NCBI GenBank assembly: GCA_964355085.1
Contig: CAYHBW010000018.1
Span: 1 to 17,554 of the forward strand
Direction: 5' to 3'
Length of the DNA stretch: 17,554 nt
DNA from: REEB48 sp964355085
GTDB taxonomy: Bacteria > Patescibacteriota > Minisyncoccia > UBA6257 > 02-FULL-45-10c
The notes beneath the pieces were generated by a model. That model was not told the DNA's origin. It saw nothing but the letters and a program-made list of their open reading frames with translations, and ran no database searches. This document shows, piece after piece, positions 5,936-12,137 of this stretch. Within the stretch, counting starts at the first letter, position 1, and each line of letters opens with the position of its first letter. The translations under genes and the position numbers were made by a program.

Positions 5936-7543
5936 TCAGCAACGCACTCCTACGAATTCCTGAAGGGTTTCTTCTCCAAAATCCTGCCCGCATCCGCCAT
6001 TAGTTACGTTTCCACCGTTAAGCAGCGAATTAATCGCATCATAAGAACCAGAAGATGTTTCATTGGATCTCGGCGCTATCGGATTGGAAAATGCCGATTC
6101 AGACGGAGGTGCAGACGGGCTTGAATCACCGCCGCCAAATAATCCCCTGAAGAAATCTCCAACAGCACCTAATCCAGCCGATATTTTATCAAATGCCCAT
6201 TCTACTGCCGAAGTTACCGCCCCGAAAACAGTCCCAATTGCGTTGCCTATCGCTCCGATTACAGATCCAATCGCATCACCAGCCCGATCAAGAAAACCTG
6301 AAAGTCCGCCGGTGTCTGTTTCAGAACTTTTAGCCGGCTCGGATAAATCCGTCTTCGGTGGAGAATTTTCCTTAATAGGTTCAGTCTTAGTTTCTACAAG
6401 CTTGCCGTCTTCGAAAATTTCCGTAGTGGTTTCACTGCCTAGCAACTCACCGTTCTTATCGTTCCTATAATAATTCCTCGTAGTTGTCTTTGTGGTTCTT
6501 GTACCTATTACCGTTGGAATCTTCTGCTCTGGAACAAACACCGTAATCGGTCTTTTTACTTCTTTTGTACCATCAACTTTCACCTCTATGTATCTTGAAG
6601 CATTGAAATCAGGCGCTGTTTTCGCCGTAGGCGAAGGGATAGGCGCCGGAGCAGTAGTAGGCGCCGGAGCCGTCTTTGCGCCTCCGAAACCGAAATAAGA
6701 ACCGACTGAATTCGCGAGATCTTTTACGAAACTGACAATAGTCGTTTCATTAGTATCTTCGGAATAATAGGAAAAGTCCGGTTGAGGTATCTGGCCTATA
6801 ACATTTCCGGAACTATCTTTAGTTGTCTCACCTCCCGTACCGGCAGTATCCGCGCTTTTAATTACCCCCAAAGGGGATTCGTTGCCGGTAACCTTTTGGA
6901 TTATAGTTATGCAGCCGGTGCATGATACGTTTATAGTTTCCGTTTTACCAGTATCAAAATTAAAGCCCGGGAGAACCTTGTCTTTCCCATATATATTCTC
7001 CGATTTTGTGCTAACAAGTGTATCAATAAATATCTTAACTTCCGGAGGTGGTGGTGGCGGAGGAGGCGGGAAAGCCCAGTCGACAACCTGATCAATAACT
7101 CTCGTAATTACCGGATCAATCCGGATATAAGTGCATGATCCGGCCAAAACAGGGTCTCCGCCGGTGCATCCGCTCGGAATCGCCGAAGTGACCGCTCTAT
7201 ACATCCTCCCCGACGCATCACATTCTCCGAACGGCGTATAGTAAAAAGCCGTGCAGGGAGCGGCGAAAGTCACAGTCACCTCCTTCGTATCATTTTTCTT
7301 CACTCCGCGGAGAACACAGCGGTCTATCTTATCCACCCCGGAACAGGATTTCCCTTTCCAGCCGGAAAATTTAAGGATCGGATCATCGGACGGAGCTCCG
7401 GATATCTGACCTGTCCCGTCCCCTGGGTTGTCGATTGTCGCGGTTATTTCATATTCGGCCGCAGAAACGGTCCCGGCCAGAAAAAATGCCGCCAAAACAT
7501 ACGCGAAAGATGCAATCAGATATGTTTTTGAACTTCTGTTCAT
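5936..7543 (-). CDS. Secreted modular protein with polyproline linker and glycine-zipper helix (535 aa)
   Basis: Signal peptide 1-28 with VSA/AE cleavage. Residues 30-95 resemble one InlB-type bacterial repeat (FSGWKG...C...VTVTF). Residues 97-139 are a thrombospondin-like CPR unit (C.F.Y..FG.C...R.V....P.GC.GG.P......C.Y) with Phe in place of the usual second Trp. A run of nine prolines (159-167) leads to a beta-rich domain (168-220, with CTGC), then a Pro/Ala/Thr linker (290-312), a beta segment (315-390), a Ser/Glu-rich linker and a Gly/Ala helix (about 412-471) with GxxxG-type spacing (G426, G430, G433, G437, G441). The tail carries two cysteines (C518, C535). First gene of the operon with the S8 protease, so it may be that protease's partner or substrate. 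No Shine-Dalgarno site before ATG 7543. Function unknown. Confidence 0.88.
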   Translation of the reverse strand: MNRSSKTYLIASFAYVLAAFFLAGTVSAAEYEITATIDNPGDGTGQISGAPSDDPILKFSGWKGKSCSGVDKIDRCVLRGVKKNDTKEVTVTFAAPCTAFYYTPFGECDASGRMYRAVTSAIPSGCTGGDPVLAGSCTYIRIDPVITRVIDQVVDWAFPPPPPPPPPEVKIFIDTLVSTKSENIYGKDKVLPGFNFDTGKTETINVSCTGCITIIQKVTGNESPLGVIKSADTAGTGGETTKDSSGNVIGQIPQPDFSYYSEDTNETTIVSFVKDLANSVGSYFGFGGAKTAPAPTTAPAPIPSPTAKTAPDFNASRYIEVKVDGTKEVKRPITVFVPEQKIPTVIGTRTTKTTTRNYYRNDKNGELLGSETTTEIFEDGKLVETKTEPIKENSPPKTDLSEPAKSSETDTGGLSGFLDRAGDAIGSVIGAIGNAIGTVFGAVTSAVEWAFDKISAGLGAVGDFFRGLFGGGDSSPSAPPSESAFSNPIAPRSNETSSGSYDAINSLLNGGNVTNGGCGQDFGEETLQEFVGVRC

Positions 7544-7690
7544 ACCAGGTAGTGAGTTTGCGATATTTATTCGCAGAATTTAACTTACCTTAATTATATT
7601 TAAATATCTTTTATTAAAATTTCGATCGGCCAAATTTAGTGCGAGTGCGAATAAAAGTTAAATTCCAATCGCAGATCTACTACCTGGCAT
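7542..7690. repeat. 149-bp region bounded by imperfect 23-bp inverted repeats
   Basis: Arms 7542-7564 and 7668-7690 match at 18 of 23 positions (shared core CCAGGTAGT and TGCGAT). Inside are two further inverted pairs: TTTATTCGC (7566-7574 with 7647-7655) and GAATTTAACTT (7576-7586 with 7655-7665), in swapped order. The left arm overlaps the start codon of the 5936-7543 gene; the element contains that gene's promoter. No target duplication was seen at the ends. Confidence 0.8.
7593..7598 (-). promoter_or_regulatory. -10 box of the surface-protein operon
   Basis: TATAAT read on the minus strand, in a very AT-rich stretch without a clear -35. It predicts a leader of about 43 nt that can fold a small TGCGA/TCGCA hairpin before the ATG. 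No Shine-Dalgarno site is present in that leader. Confidence 0.5.
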
Positions 7691-7767
7691 AAATTTATTA
7701 TAGCATAAAGGCGGAATACAAATTACACCTCGCAACGGAATAAAATACCCGGAATACGTTGCTTCGA

Positions 7768-7796
7768 TTGACGCAATGCGCATAAACAAGTATTCT
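7768..7796 (+). promoter_or_regulatory. Promoter of the AAA ATPase gene
   Basis: TTGACG (7768-7773), 17-nt spacer, TATTCT (7791-7796). It predicts transcription start near 7803 and a leader of about 26 nt. Confidence 0.6.
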
Positions 7797-7828
7797 CAAT
7801 ACAGACGCTTGAAATCCGGATAAATAAA

Positions 7829-9001
7829 ATGTCCTGGTTTGGAAAAGAAAAAAAGGAAATAATCAGAAACTACAGCGCGGATATTTCCGACATAACCCTG
7901 GCATTCAATGAAGTAACGCTGGAACGATATGGCAAATCCGCCATCTGTTCCGTAAAGAGTGCTCTTTTTTTTGATATTCCCGTCGCATATACCTCCATAG
8001 AAATTGACTGCGGGAAAAATGCCATGGGGGTCACCGGCACGCTGCGAATCAACACGGAAAAATTGCAAGCTGAATTTAATATCTGCCCCGAAGATGCTTC
8101 AGGGAGGAAAATCCCGGCAGTAATCTGTCTGGTGGATTCGGAATTTGAAAATGAAGCGAACGAATTTCTTTCCGCTATCGGCGAATACATAAAAAAATAC
8201 AGCATCTATAGATGCAAGGCGATAACAATAAATTATGGATTTCTTGATCTCTCCAAGATTGATCAGAAAAACTTCATTTATAACAAAGAGGTTCTGAAGC
8301 AAATTCAAACGCACATCTGGACGCTGATTGAAAATACCGAACGCTGCAAAAAAGAAAATGTTCCTCTCCATCGCAAAGTCCTTCTGACCGGACCATTCGG
8401 AGCCGGCAAAACCTTTACCGCCTTTTTGACTGCTAAAAAAGCAGTTGAGAACGGCTGGACATTCTTGTATATGAGGCCGACCGACCCAGGGGATGGTTAC
8501 GCAATTGCGAGACTTTACAAAATCGCAAGGCAGTATTCTCCTGCCGTTGTCTTTATTGAGGATATTGACCATGAACAGAGCGGCGGAGATGATTATACGC
8601 TTCATCGCAATCTTTCGGAAATAGACGGACTGATATCCAAAAATGATGAGATCATAACCATTCTGACGGCTAATCGTACGGAAAAAATCTCCGGCGCAAT
8701 GCAAAGGCCCGGAAGAATTGATAAGATCATCAAAATGGGCATACTAGAAACAAAAGACATGGAAAGATTTATTAAAACTCTGATCCGAACCGATCTTCTT
8801 GAGGAAAACATTGATTGGGAAAAAGTCTCAAAACACTGCGATAAGTATCCCCCTGCCTTTCTCAGGGAAATGGCGACTAATGCGCTTCTTAATATGATCG
8901 GCCATAATCAAGATAAAATCGGAACTGAATTTCTTGTCCAAGCCGCCGATGACCTCAAAGACCAATTCAAGGCCTGCGAACACGCAATGGGCTTCAAATA
9001 A
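7829..9001 (+). CDS. AAA-family ATPase (390 aa)
   Basis: A cytoplasmic ATP-driven remodeller. The C-terminal AAA module has Walker A GPFGAGKT (188-195), Walker B VVFIEDID (240-247), sensor-1 Asn in 'ILTANR' (N282), and the second-region-of-homology ending QRPGRID with candidate arginine fingers R293/R296. Residues 300-390 form the helical lid. In Walker B the usual D-E order is reversed to E244-D245. Residues 1-140 are an unrecognised beta-rich domain that may bind substrate, followed by a linker typical of single-AAA proteins (FIYNKEVLKQI). The start ATG has only a weak GGAT upstream. It is a lone gene between divergent or convergent minus-strand genes, so context does not name a substrate. 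Possible roles are protein unfolding or disassembly; not ClpX-, FtsH- or RuvB-like in architecture. Confidence 0.9.
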   Translation: MSWFGKEKKEIIRNYSADISDITLAFNEVTLERYGKSAICSVKSALFFDIPVAYTSIEIDCGKNAMGVTGTLRINTEKLQAEFNICPEDASGRKIPAVICLVDSEFENEANEFLSAIGEYIKKYSIYRCKAITINYGFLDLSKIDQKNFIYNKEVLKQIQTHIWTLIENTERCKKENVPLHRKVLLTGPFGAGKTFTAFLTAKKAVENGWTFLYMRPTDPGDGYAIARLYKIARQYSPAVVFIEDIDHEQSGGDDYTLHRNLSEIDGLISKNDEIITILTANRTEKISGAMQRPGRIDKIIKMGILETKDMERFIKTLIRTDLLEENIDWEKVSKHCDKYPPAFLREMATNALLNMIGHNQDKIGTEFLVQAADDLKDQFKACEHAMGFK

Positions 9002-9003
9002 GC

Positions 9004-9025
9004 AAATCTCCTATTCGGGAGATTT
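9004..9025. terminator. Bidirectional intrinsic terminator
   Basis: Stem AAATCTCC/GGAGATTT (9004-9011 with 9018-9025), followed on + by TTTTATTT. It ends the AAA gene and faces the minus-strand gene ending at 9032. Confidence 0.85.
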
Positions 9026-9031
9026 TTTATT

Positions 9032-9229
9032 TCAGAAAAGACTCATTATATAGAAGTAATAAGTCGAATAAAAAACAACGATCAGGATTCCCGCCGCTAT
9101 CCAGCTGATATATTTCTTCACCGCATCCGGCCGGTCCTGCTTTTTTCCCAGATCCCTCCGGATTTCCGAAATTTCTTTTTCCAGACTTCCAACCCGCTGA
9201 TTTAATTGTTCCTCATCTCCTTCATTCAT
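9032..9229 (-). CDS. Small coiled-coil membrane protein (65 aa)
   Basis: Unrecognised. Residues 6-30 are a charged heptad-like helix (EEQLNQRVGSLEKEISEIRRDL), followed by a basic hinge and a C-terminal membrane helix (about 42-63, WIAAGILIVVFYSTYYFYI). A short N-in anchor with a cytoplasmic coiled coil suggests a scaffold or oligomerising subunit. The start at 9229 is supported by an extended -10 box placed 6 nt upstream, which predicts a leaderless message. An internal ATG at residue 5 is preceded directly by AAGGAG, too close to serve it well. Single-gene unit; function unknown. Confidence 0.65.
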   Translation of the reverse strand: MNEGDEEQLNQRVGSLEKEISEIRRDLGKKQDRPDAVKKYISWIAAGILIVVFYSTYYFYIMSLF

Positions 9230-9235
9230 GAACTT

Positions 9236-9244
9236 ATTTTAACA
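9236..9244 (-). promoter_or_regulatory. Extended -10 promoter of a leaderless gene
   Basis: Read on the minus strand TGT-TAAAAT; the hexamer ends 6 nt before the ATG at 9229. No -35 is visible; the expected place overlaps the terminator tail of the lipoprotein gene. Confidence 0.55.
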
Positions 9245-9256
9245 CAAAATAAAAAT

Positions 9257-9275
9257 CCCCCTTATTTCAAGGGGG
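9257..9275 (-). terminator. Intrinsic terminator with the stop codon in the hairpin
   Basis: Stem CCCCCTT/AAGGGGG (9257-9263 with 9269-9275) followed on the minus strand by ATTTTTATTTT. The TAA stop of the lipoprotein gene (9264-9262) lies at the loop. Confidence 0.85.
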
Positions 9276-9498
9276 CGACTGGGGGCGTCCTGTCTTCGAC
9301 ATCAAGATAGCTGAAATCCGACAATTCGTCGGTATCCAGGGTAGTTCCGCTTCCGCCGGACTGGATTTCAACCTCGAACTGATCTTTTCCGCCATCCCGG
9401 CTTTTCGCCTTCGGATCGTCGGAATTTCCGGACGAAGCGCAGCCGGACAGGAAAAAGGCGAAGGTGAGAACGATCGGAATCATTCTGCTATTTTTCAT
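9262..9498 (-). CDS. Small lipoprotein (78 aa)
   Basis: A classic lipoprotein signal: basic start MKNSRM, hydrophobic core (IPIVLTFAFF) and lipobox LSGC with C20 as the lipidated residue. The mature part is short, acidic, Gly/Ser-rich and probably disordered (GNSDDPKAKSRDGG... DTDELSDFSYLDVED), ending in a proline segment. No fold is recognised. It should be anchored to the outer face of the cytoplasmic membrane, or of an outer membrane if there is one. GAGG lies about 7 nt upstream of ATG 9498. It has its own promoter (9535-9563) and terminator, so it is expressed alone. Confidence 0.8.
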   Translation of the reverse strand: MKNSRMIPIVLTFAFFLSGCASSGNSDDPKAKSRDGGKDQFEVEIQSGGSGTTLDTDELSDFSYLDVEDRTPPVAPLK

Positions 9499-9534
9499 CC
9501 CGACCTCATTTCCAGGTTGTCGCAGCTGAATGGA

Positions 9535-9563
9535 ATATTACTCCGGAATATTTCCGTAGTCAA
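9535..9563 (-). promoter_or_regulatory. Lipoprotein gene promoter with palindrome in the spacer
   Basis: Read on minus: TTGACT (9563-9558), 17-nt spacer, TAATAT (9540-9535). The spacer contains the near-perfect palindrome CGGAATATTTCCG (9544-9556), a possible operator. Confidence 0.6.
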
Positions 9564-9582
9564 ACCCGCTCCGCATAAAAAA

Positions 9583-9602
9583 ACCGCCCAGTATCGGACG
9601 GT
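9583..9602 (-). terminator. Intrinsic terminator of the zinc-finger gene
   Basis: On minus: ACCGTCC, 6-nt loop, GGGCGGT with one mismatch, then TTTTTT. Located 7 nt after the stop codon at 9609. Confidence 0.8.
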
Positions 9603-9608
9603 ATGAAA

Positions 9609-10103
9609 TCATCTGCTTCCCAAGAAAATATTCCTGCATTTAGGACACTGCATATTTTTCAAAGGCACATCGCAATCAGGACAATAGCGATATAAACTTG
9701 TGCTTTGCATATCAGGAATCAGATCGCACTTCAGGCAACGCCCGTCAACCAGTCTCGCTTCGCATGGAGGATCATCGTGATGAAGGACAAGCTTCGCCGG
9801 CGACAATCCGAGTTTTACCAAGCGCCCTCTTTTCATCCATTTGAATTTGGTTATGTCCCTGGTCAAAAAAGTGAATTGGAGGCACGCTCCGTTTTCACCG
9901 CATCGCAGGATGTCGAAATCATGAGCCCAGGAACCGTCATTGCGCCTAAGATAGAAAGATAAGGCGGGAATTTTCTTTCTGCCGATCAATCGCCTGACGC
10001 ATCCCCGATAATGGTCGCTTAACAGCAGAAGGTTCCGCTTTCCTTTGATTCTGAATTCCCAAGCATAGTTTCTCCAATTTTTCTGAAAACACTCAAGAGT
10101 CAT
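9609..10103 (-). CDS. Protein with C-terminal zinc-finger cluster (164 aa)
   Basis: The C-terminal 40 residues hold three CxxC pairs (RCLKC, YCPDC, QCPKC; about residues 122-157), the layout of a double zinc ribbon in which pairs of knuckles share metal ions. The N-terminal 115 residues are basic and beta-rich (WEFRIKGKRNLLLL, RGCVRRLIGRKK, LSFYLRRNDGSW) and unrecognised; I have an impression of similar CPR proteins. A nucleic-acid-binding or adaptor role is likely but unproven. The frame extends to a TTG at 10118, but ATG 10103 is preceded by a perfect AGGAGG, so I start there. Own promoter at 10139-10167 with an overlapping inverted repeat that suggests repressor control. Confidence 0.8.
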   Translation of the reverse strand: MTLECFQKNWRNYAWEFRIKGKRNLLLLSDHYRGCVRRLIGRKKIPALSFYLRRNDGSWAHDFDILRCGENGACLQFTFLTRDITKFKWMKRGRLVKLGLSPAKLVLHHDDPPCEARLVDGRCLKCDLIPDMQSTSLYRYCPDCDVPLKNMQCPKCRNIFLGSR

Positions 10104-10127
10104 TTTTCCTCCTGTCAAAATGCCGAA

Positions 10128-10167
10128 TTGCTGTCTGTATACTACAGCAAATTCATTTCTGAGTCAA
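10128..10167 (-). promoter_or_regulatory. Promoter and candidate operator of the zinc-finger gene
   Basis: On minus: TTGACT (10167-10162), 17-nt spacer, TAGTAT (10144-10139). A perfect 7-bp inverted repeat TTGCTGT...ACAGCAA (10128-10134 with 10144-10150, 9-nt gap) covers the -10 box and probable start site. Confidence 0.6.
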
Positions 10168-10170
10168 ATA

Positions 10171-10276
10171 AAAAAACCGGCGATTTTAATTTACCGACGA
10201 AAATCGTGAGCAGTTAAAATCATCGATTTCCAGTTGTTTCAAAGCTTAATCAATTGTAACTGCCGACCGGTTTTTT
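10171..10276. ncRNA. Structured element closed by a 10-bp AAAAAACCGG/CCGGTTTTTT stem
   Basis: The ends 10171-10180 and 10267-10276 are perfectly complementary and give a U-run after a GC clamp on either strand, so it can act as a terminator both ways. Inside are CAGTT/AACTG (10231-10235 with 10258-10262), ATTTTAA/TTAAAAT (10183-10189 with 10214-10220) and a competing CGATTTT/AAAATCG (10181-10187 with 10200-10206). The last two cannot form together. On minus the element overlaps the 3' end of the small frame at 10250-10387. It is either an oversized terminator or a small structured RNA. Confidence 0.45.
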
Positions 10277-10387
10277 CAGGATTGGATCGTCACTGATCGG
10301 AGAGCCCGTGCCGATGCCGTGACAGTCGGCGGCATCTTTCCATTCTTCAAGAAGATAATAATATTCTCCGTCAACGGCTTTATAAAT
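10250..10387 (-). CDS. Short reading frame (45 aa) with apparent ATT start
   Basis: Minus-strand codons from 10387 give a protein-like sequence beginning IYKAVDGEYYYLLEEWKDAA and continuing DCHGIGTGSPISDDP to ILKKPVGSYN, ending TGA at 10250. A very strong GGGAGGAGG ribosome site ends 3 nt before the ATT, and there is no in-frame ATG, GTG or TTG. The frame stays open upstream to 10444 (LPGNPHFSPGRRS before the ATT), so a truncated older gene is the main alternative. The sequence is acidic and aromatic in its first half with one Cys-His pair; no family recognised. Its last codons form the 5' arm of the 10171-10276 stem. It lies 39 nt after the terminator stem of the 10469-12094 gene, with no clear promoter of its own. 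Confidence 0.45.
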   Translation of the reverse strand: MYKAVDGEYYYLLEEWKDAADCHGIGTGSPISDDPILKKPVGSYN

Positions 10388-10429
10388 GGACCTCCTCCCT
10401 GGACTAAAGTGCGGGTTTCCTGGTAATTA

Positions 10430-10454
10430 AAATCCGCCTTTATCGGGCGGATTT
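10430..10454 (-). terminator. Intrinsic terminator of the DUF5667-like gene
   Basis: Perfect 9-bp stem AAATCCGCC/GGCGGATTT (10430-10438 with 10446-10454), then TTAATTA on minus. It lies 15 nt beyond the stop at 10469. Confidence 0.8.
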
Positions 10455-10468
10455 ATACTTGATTCATA

Positions 10469-12094
10469 TTATGGGCACTTAATCTCTCCTGTACTTTCAT
10501 ATTTATTGCCGCTCTCAACGACAAGTGTGTCGCCAGTCCAAGTATTTGCCGCATTTGGATTTCTGAAAGACCAATTTGTAGTTTCCGGATCACCAGCCAT
10601 CCTTGCGCAAGAATTCCCCCTTGATCCCACATCGGTTGCCGTCCATGACCCACAAGAAATAGGAAGTGGAGTGTAAGTTAGTTTTAACTTTGCGCCCTCG
10701 GGTCCGCTAGCTGAGCCAGTCACATCCTTTATGTATCTCGTGTAATCTGAATAAGCTTGTATGACAGAACAAGATTTATTACTTATGCTAATTTTTACTT
10801 CGACATTAGGATTAGGAAGTGGCACCGGCTCTAGGGCGGGATTAACAACCGCTCCTTGCGTGGCGTCGTTTTTAACATACATCGTATTAGATCGACAATC
10901 ACTTTTGCCAGCTGTATCAACTACACAAACTTTAAAAGTGTAAGTTCCGGAAACTTTTGGGGTTCCGGATAGTAAGCCGTTGGGACTAATAATCAAACCT
11001 ATCGGTGGAAATCCTGAGGCGGTATCAAGTTTAAAATAATATGGCGCTAAACCTCCCATTGCATCAAATTCTGTCTCAAAATATTCGCCGGCAGTGGCCT
11101 GAAACATATAATTCCAACCCATTAGGCCGAGCGGATACTGACTAATCGTCTCGGACGGAATCTTTTTTAGAACAGGATTTGGCGCCCTTGCCGCCACAAC
11201 TTCCGGCTGTTTCGCCTCACCGGCAACAACTCTCTCTATTTCACGATCTTTCGCCTCTTTATCATCTTCAATTTCAAATTTTATCTCGCCCCTGACCAAA
11301 AGCGCCTCATCCTGCAATTTCCTAGTGAGAAGATCTATATTTTCATCTCCGGCATCAACTGCTTTTTTCGTAGCATCAAGCTGCTTAAGCAGATTATTCC
11401 AAACGGCATCCGAAGCGGCGCGGCGATTTTTCCCTTCCCATTCTAAACGCTCGAATAACAGCTTCGCTTTTTCTGCGCCTGTCATGGTATCCTCAAATTT
11501 TTGAGCCGCAACCTCGCCAGTCAAAACGAATTTCGACTCACGATCCCGGATATCATCAAATTCTTTCTTCGCCTTTTCCAAAGCACCGATCGAATAAGAA
11601 AGTTTCGAATTATCCCTGGAGTCACGCGCCTTCCGGATTTCACCGGAAAAATAATCTATATTTTCTGAAACCCTTCCTTTTTCAATATCAATGAGCTTAT
11701 AATATTCGTCGTCAAATAAAAAACCGTCCGCCTGCAATTCATGTATTTTTTCATAATTCGAATCCGCCAAGAATAATTCCGCTGACCGGCGCCGATATGC
11801 CGATTTCCGATCAAGAACGTTGAGCGCCTCATCAGAAAATACACCCCTGCTCCGCGCCATCATCTTCGCTTCCGACTCCCTTTCCCGGATCCGACTCACG
11901 AGATACTCCGCCTTTGCATTGTTGCCGAAAACTCCGATGCTGCCCCATATTTCTTCAGCTAATATGTCAAAAAAATACAGAAAACTGTCCGGATTCAAAC
12001 CAGCTACGGCTTCAGTGCCGGATTCCTGCGCCTGAACGCCTGAACTTGCAGATAAGCTGGCTGAAACCAGAATAGCGATGATAATGCGCCTCAT
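10469..12094 (-). CDS. Exported protein: DUF5667-like helical domain plus He_PIG Ig-like domain (541 aa)
   Basis: Signal peptide 1-22 (VQA/QE). Residues 32-290 are almost wholly helical and charged. The start 'GLNPDSFLYFFDILAEEI' and the 'KAEYLVSRIRERESEAKMM' segment match DUF5667, a domain of exported proteins in CPR and some other bacteria. After a linker, residues 330-408 read as a putative Ig domain (He_PIG): 'GGLAPYYFKLD...GFPPIGLIISPNGLLSGTPKVSGTYTFKVCVVD', the classic 'GLP.GL.i....G.isGTP...G.y.f.v...D' pattern, here with a possible C390-C400 disulfide. Residues 430-541 are a Cys-containing beta domain (C442, C481, C496, C540) of unknown type. Probably periplasmic or surface-bound, binding ligands or wall. 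The ATG at 12094 has a perfect extended -10 box 6 nt upstream, so the message should be leaderless. Confidence 0.88.
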   Translation of the reverse strand: MRRIIIAILVSASLSASSGVQAQESGTEAVAGLNPDSFLYFFDILAEEIWGSIGVFGNNAKAEYLVSRIRERESEAKMMARSRGVFSDEALNVLDRKSAYRRRSAELFLADSNYEKIHELQADGFLFDDEYYKLIDIEKGRVSENIDYFSGEIRKARDSRDNSKLSYSIGALEKAKKEFDDIRDRESKFVLTGEVAAQKFEDTMTGAEKAKLLFERLEWEGKNRRAASDAVWNNLLKQLDATKKAVDAGDENIDLLTRKLQDEALLVRGEIKFEIEDDKEAKDREIERVVAGEAKQPEVVAARAPNPVLKKIPSETISQYPLGLMGWNYMFQATAGEYFETEFDAMGGLAPYYFKLDTASGFPPIGLIISPNGLLSGTPKVSGTYTFKVCVVDTAGKSDCRSNTMYVKNDATQGAVVNPALEPVPLPNPNVEVKISISNKSCSVIQAYSDYTRYIKDVTGSASGPEGAKLKLTYTPLPISCGSWTATDVGSRGNSCARMAGDPETTNWSFRNPNAANTWTGDTLVVESGNKYESTGEIKCP

Positions 12095-12100
12095 TAAATT

Positions 12101-12109
12101 ATTATATCA
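12101..12109 (-). promoter_or_regulatory. Extended -10 promoter of a leaderless gene
   Basis: On minus TGA-TATAAT (12109-12101), ending 6 nt before ATG 12094. It immediately follows the terminator of the upstream NUDIX gene, whose U-tract takes the place of a -35. Confidence 0.7.
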
Positions 12110-12118
12110 AATAAAAAA

Positions 12119-12134
12119 ACCGCTTTAAAGCGGT
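12119..12134 (-). terminator. Intrinsic terminator of the NUDIX gene
   Basis: Palindrome ACCGCTTTAAAGCGGT followed on minus by TTTTTTTATTT, 3 nt after the TGA stop. Confidence 0.85.
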
Positions 12135-12137
12135 CAT

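Noticed and set aside
7542..7690. Complete insertion sequence or transposon
   Set aside because: Only 149 bp, no transposase frame and no target-site duplication; kept only as an inverted-repeat element.
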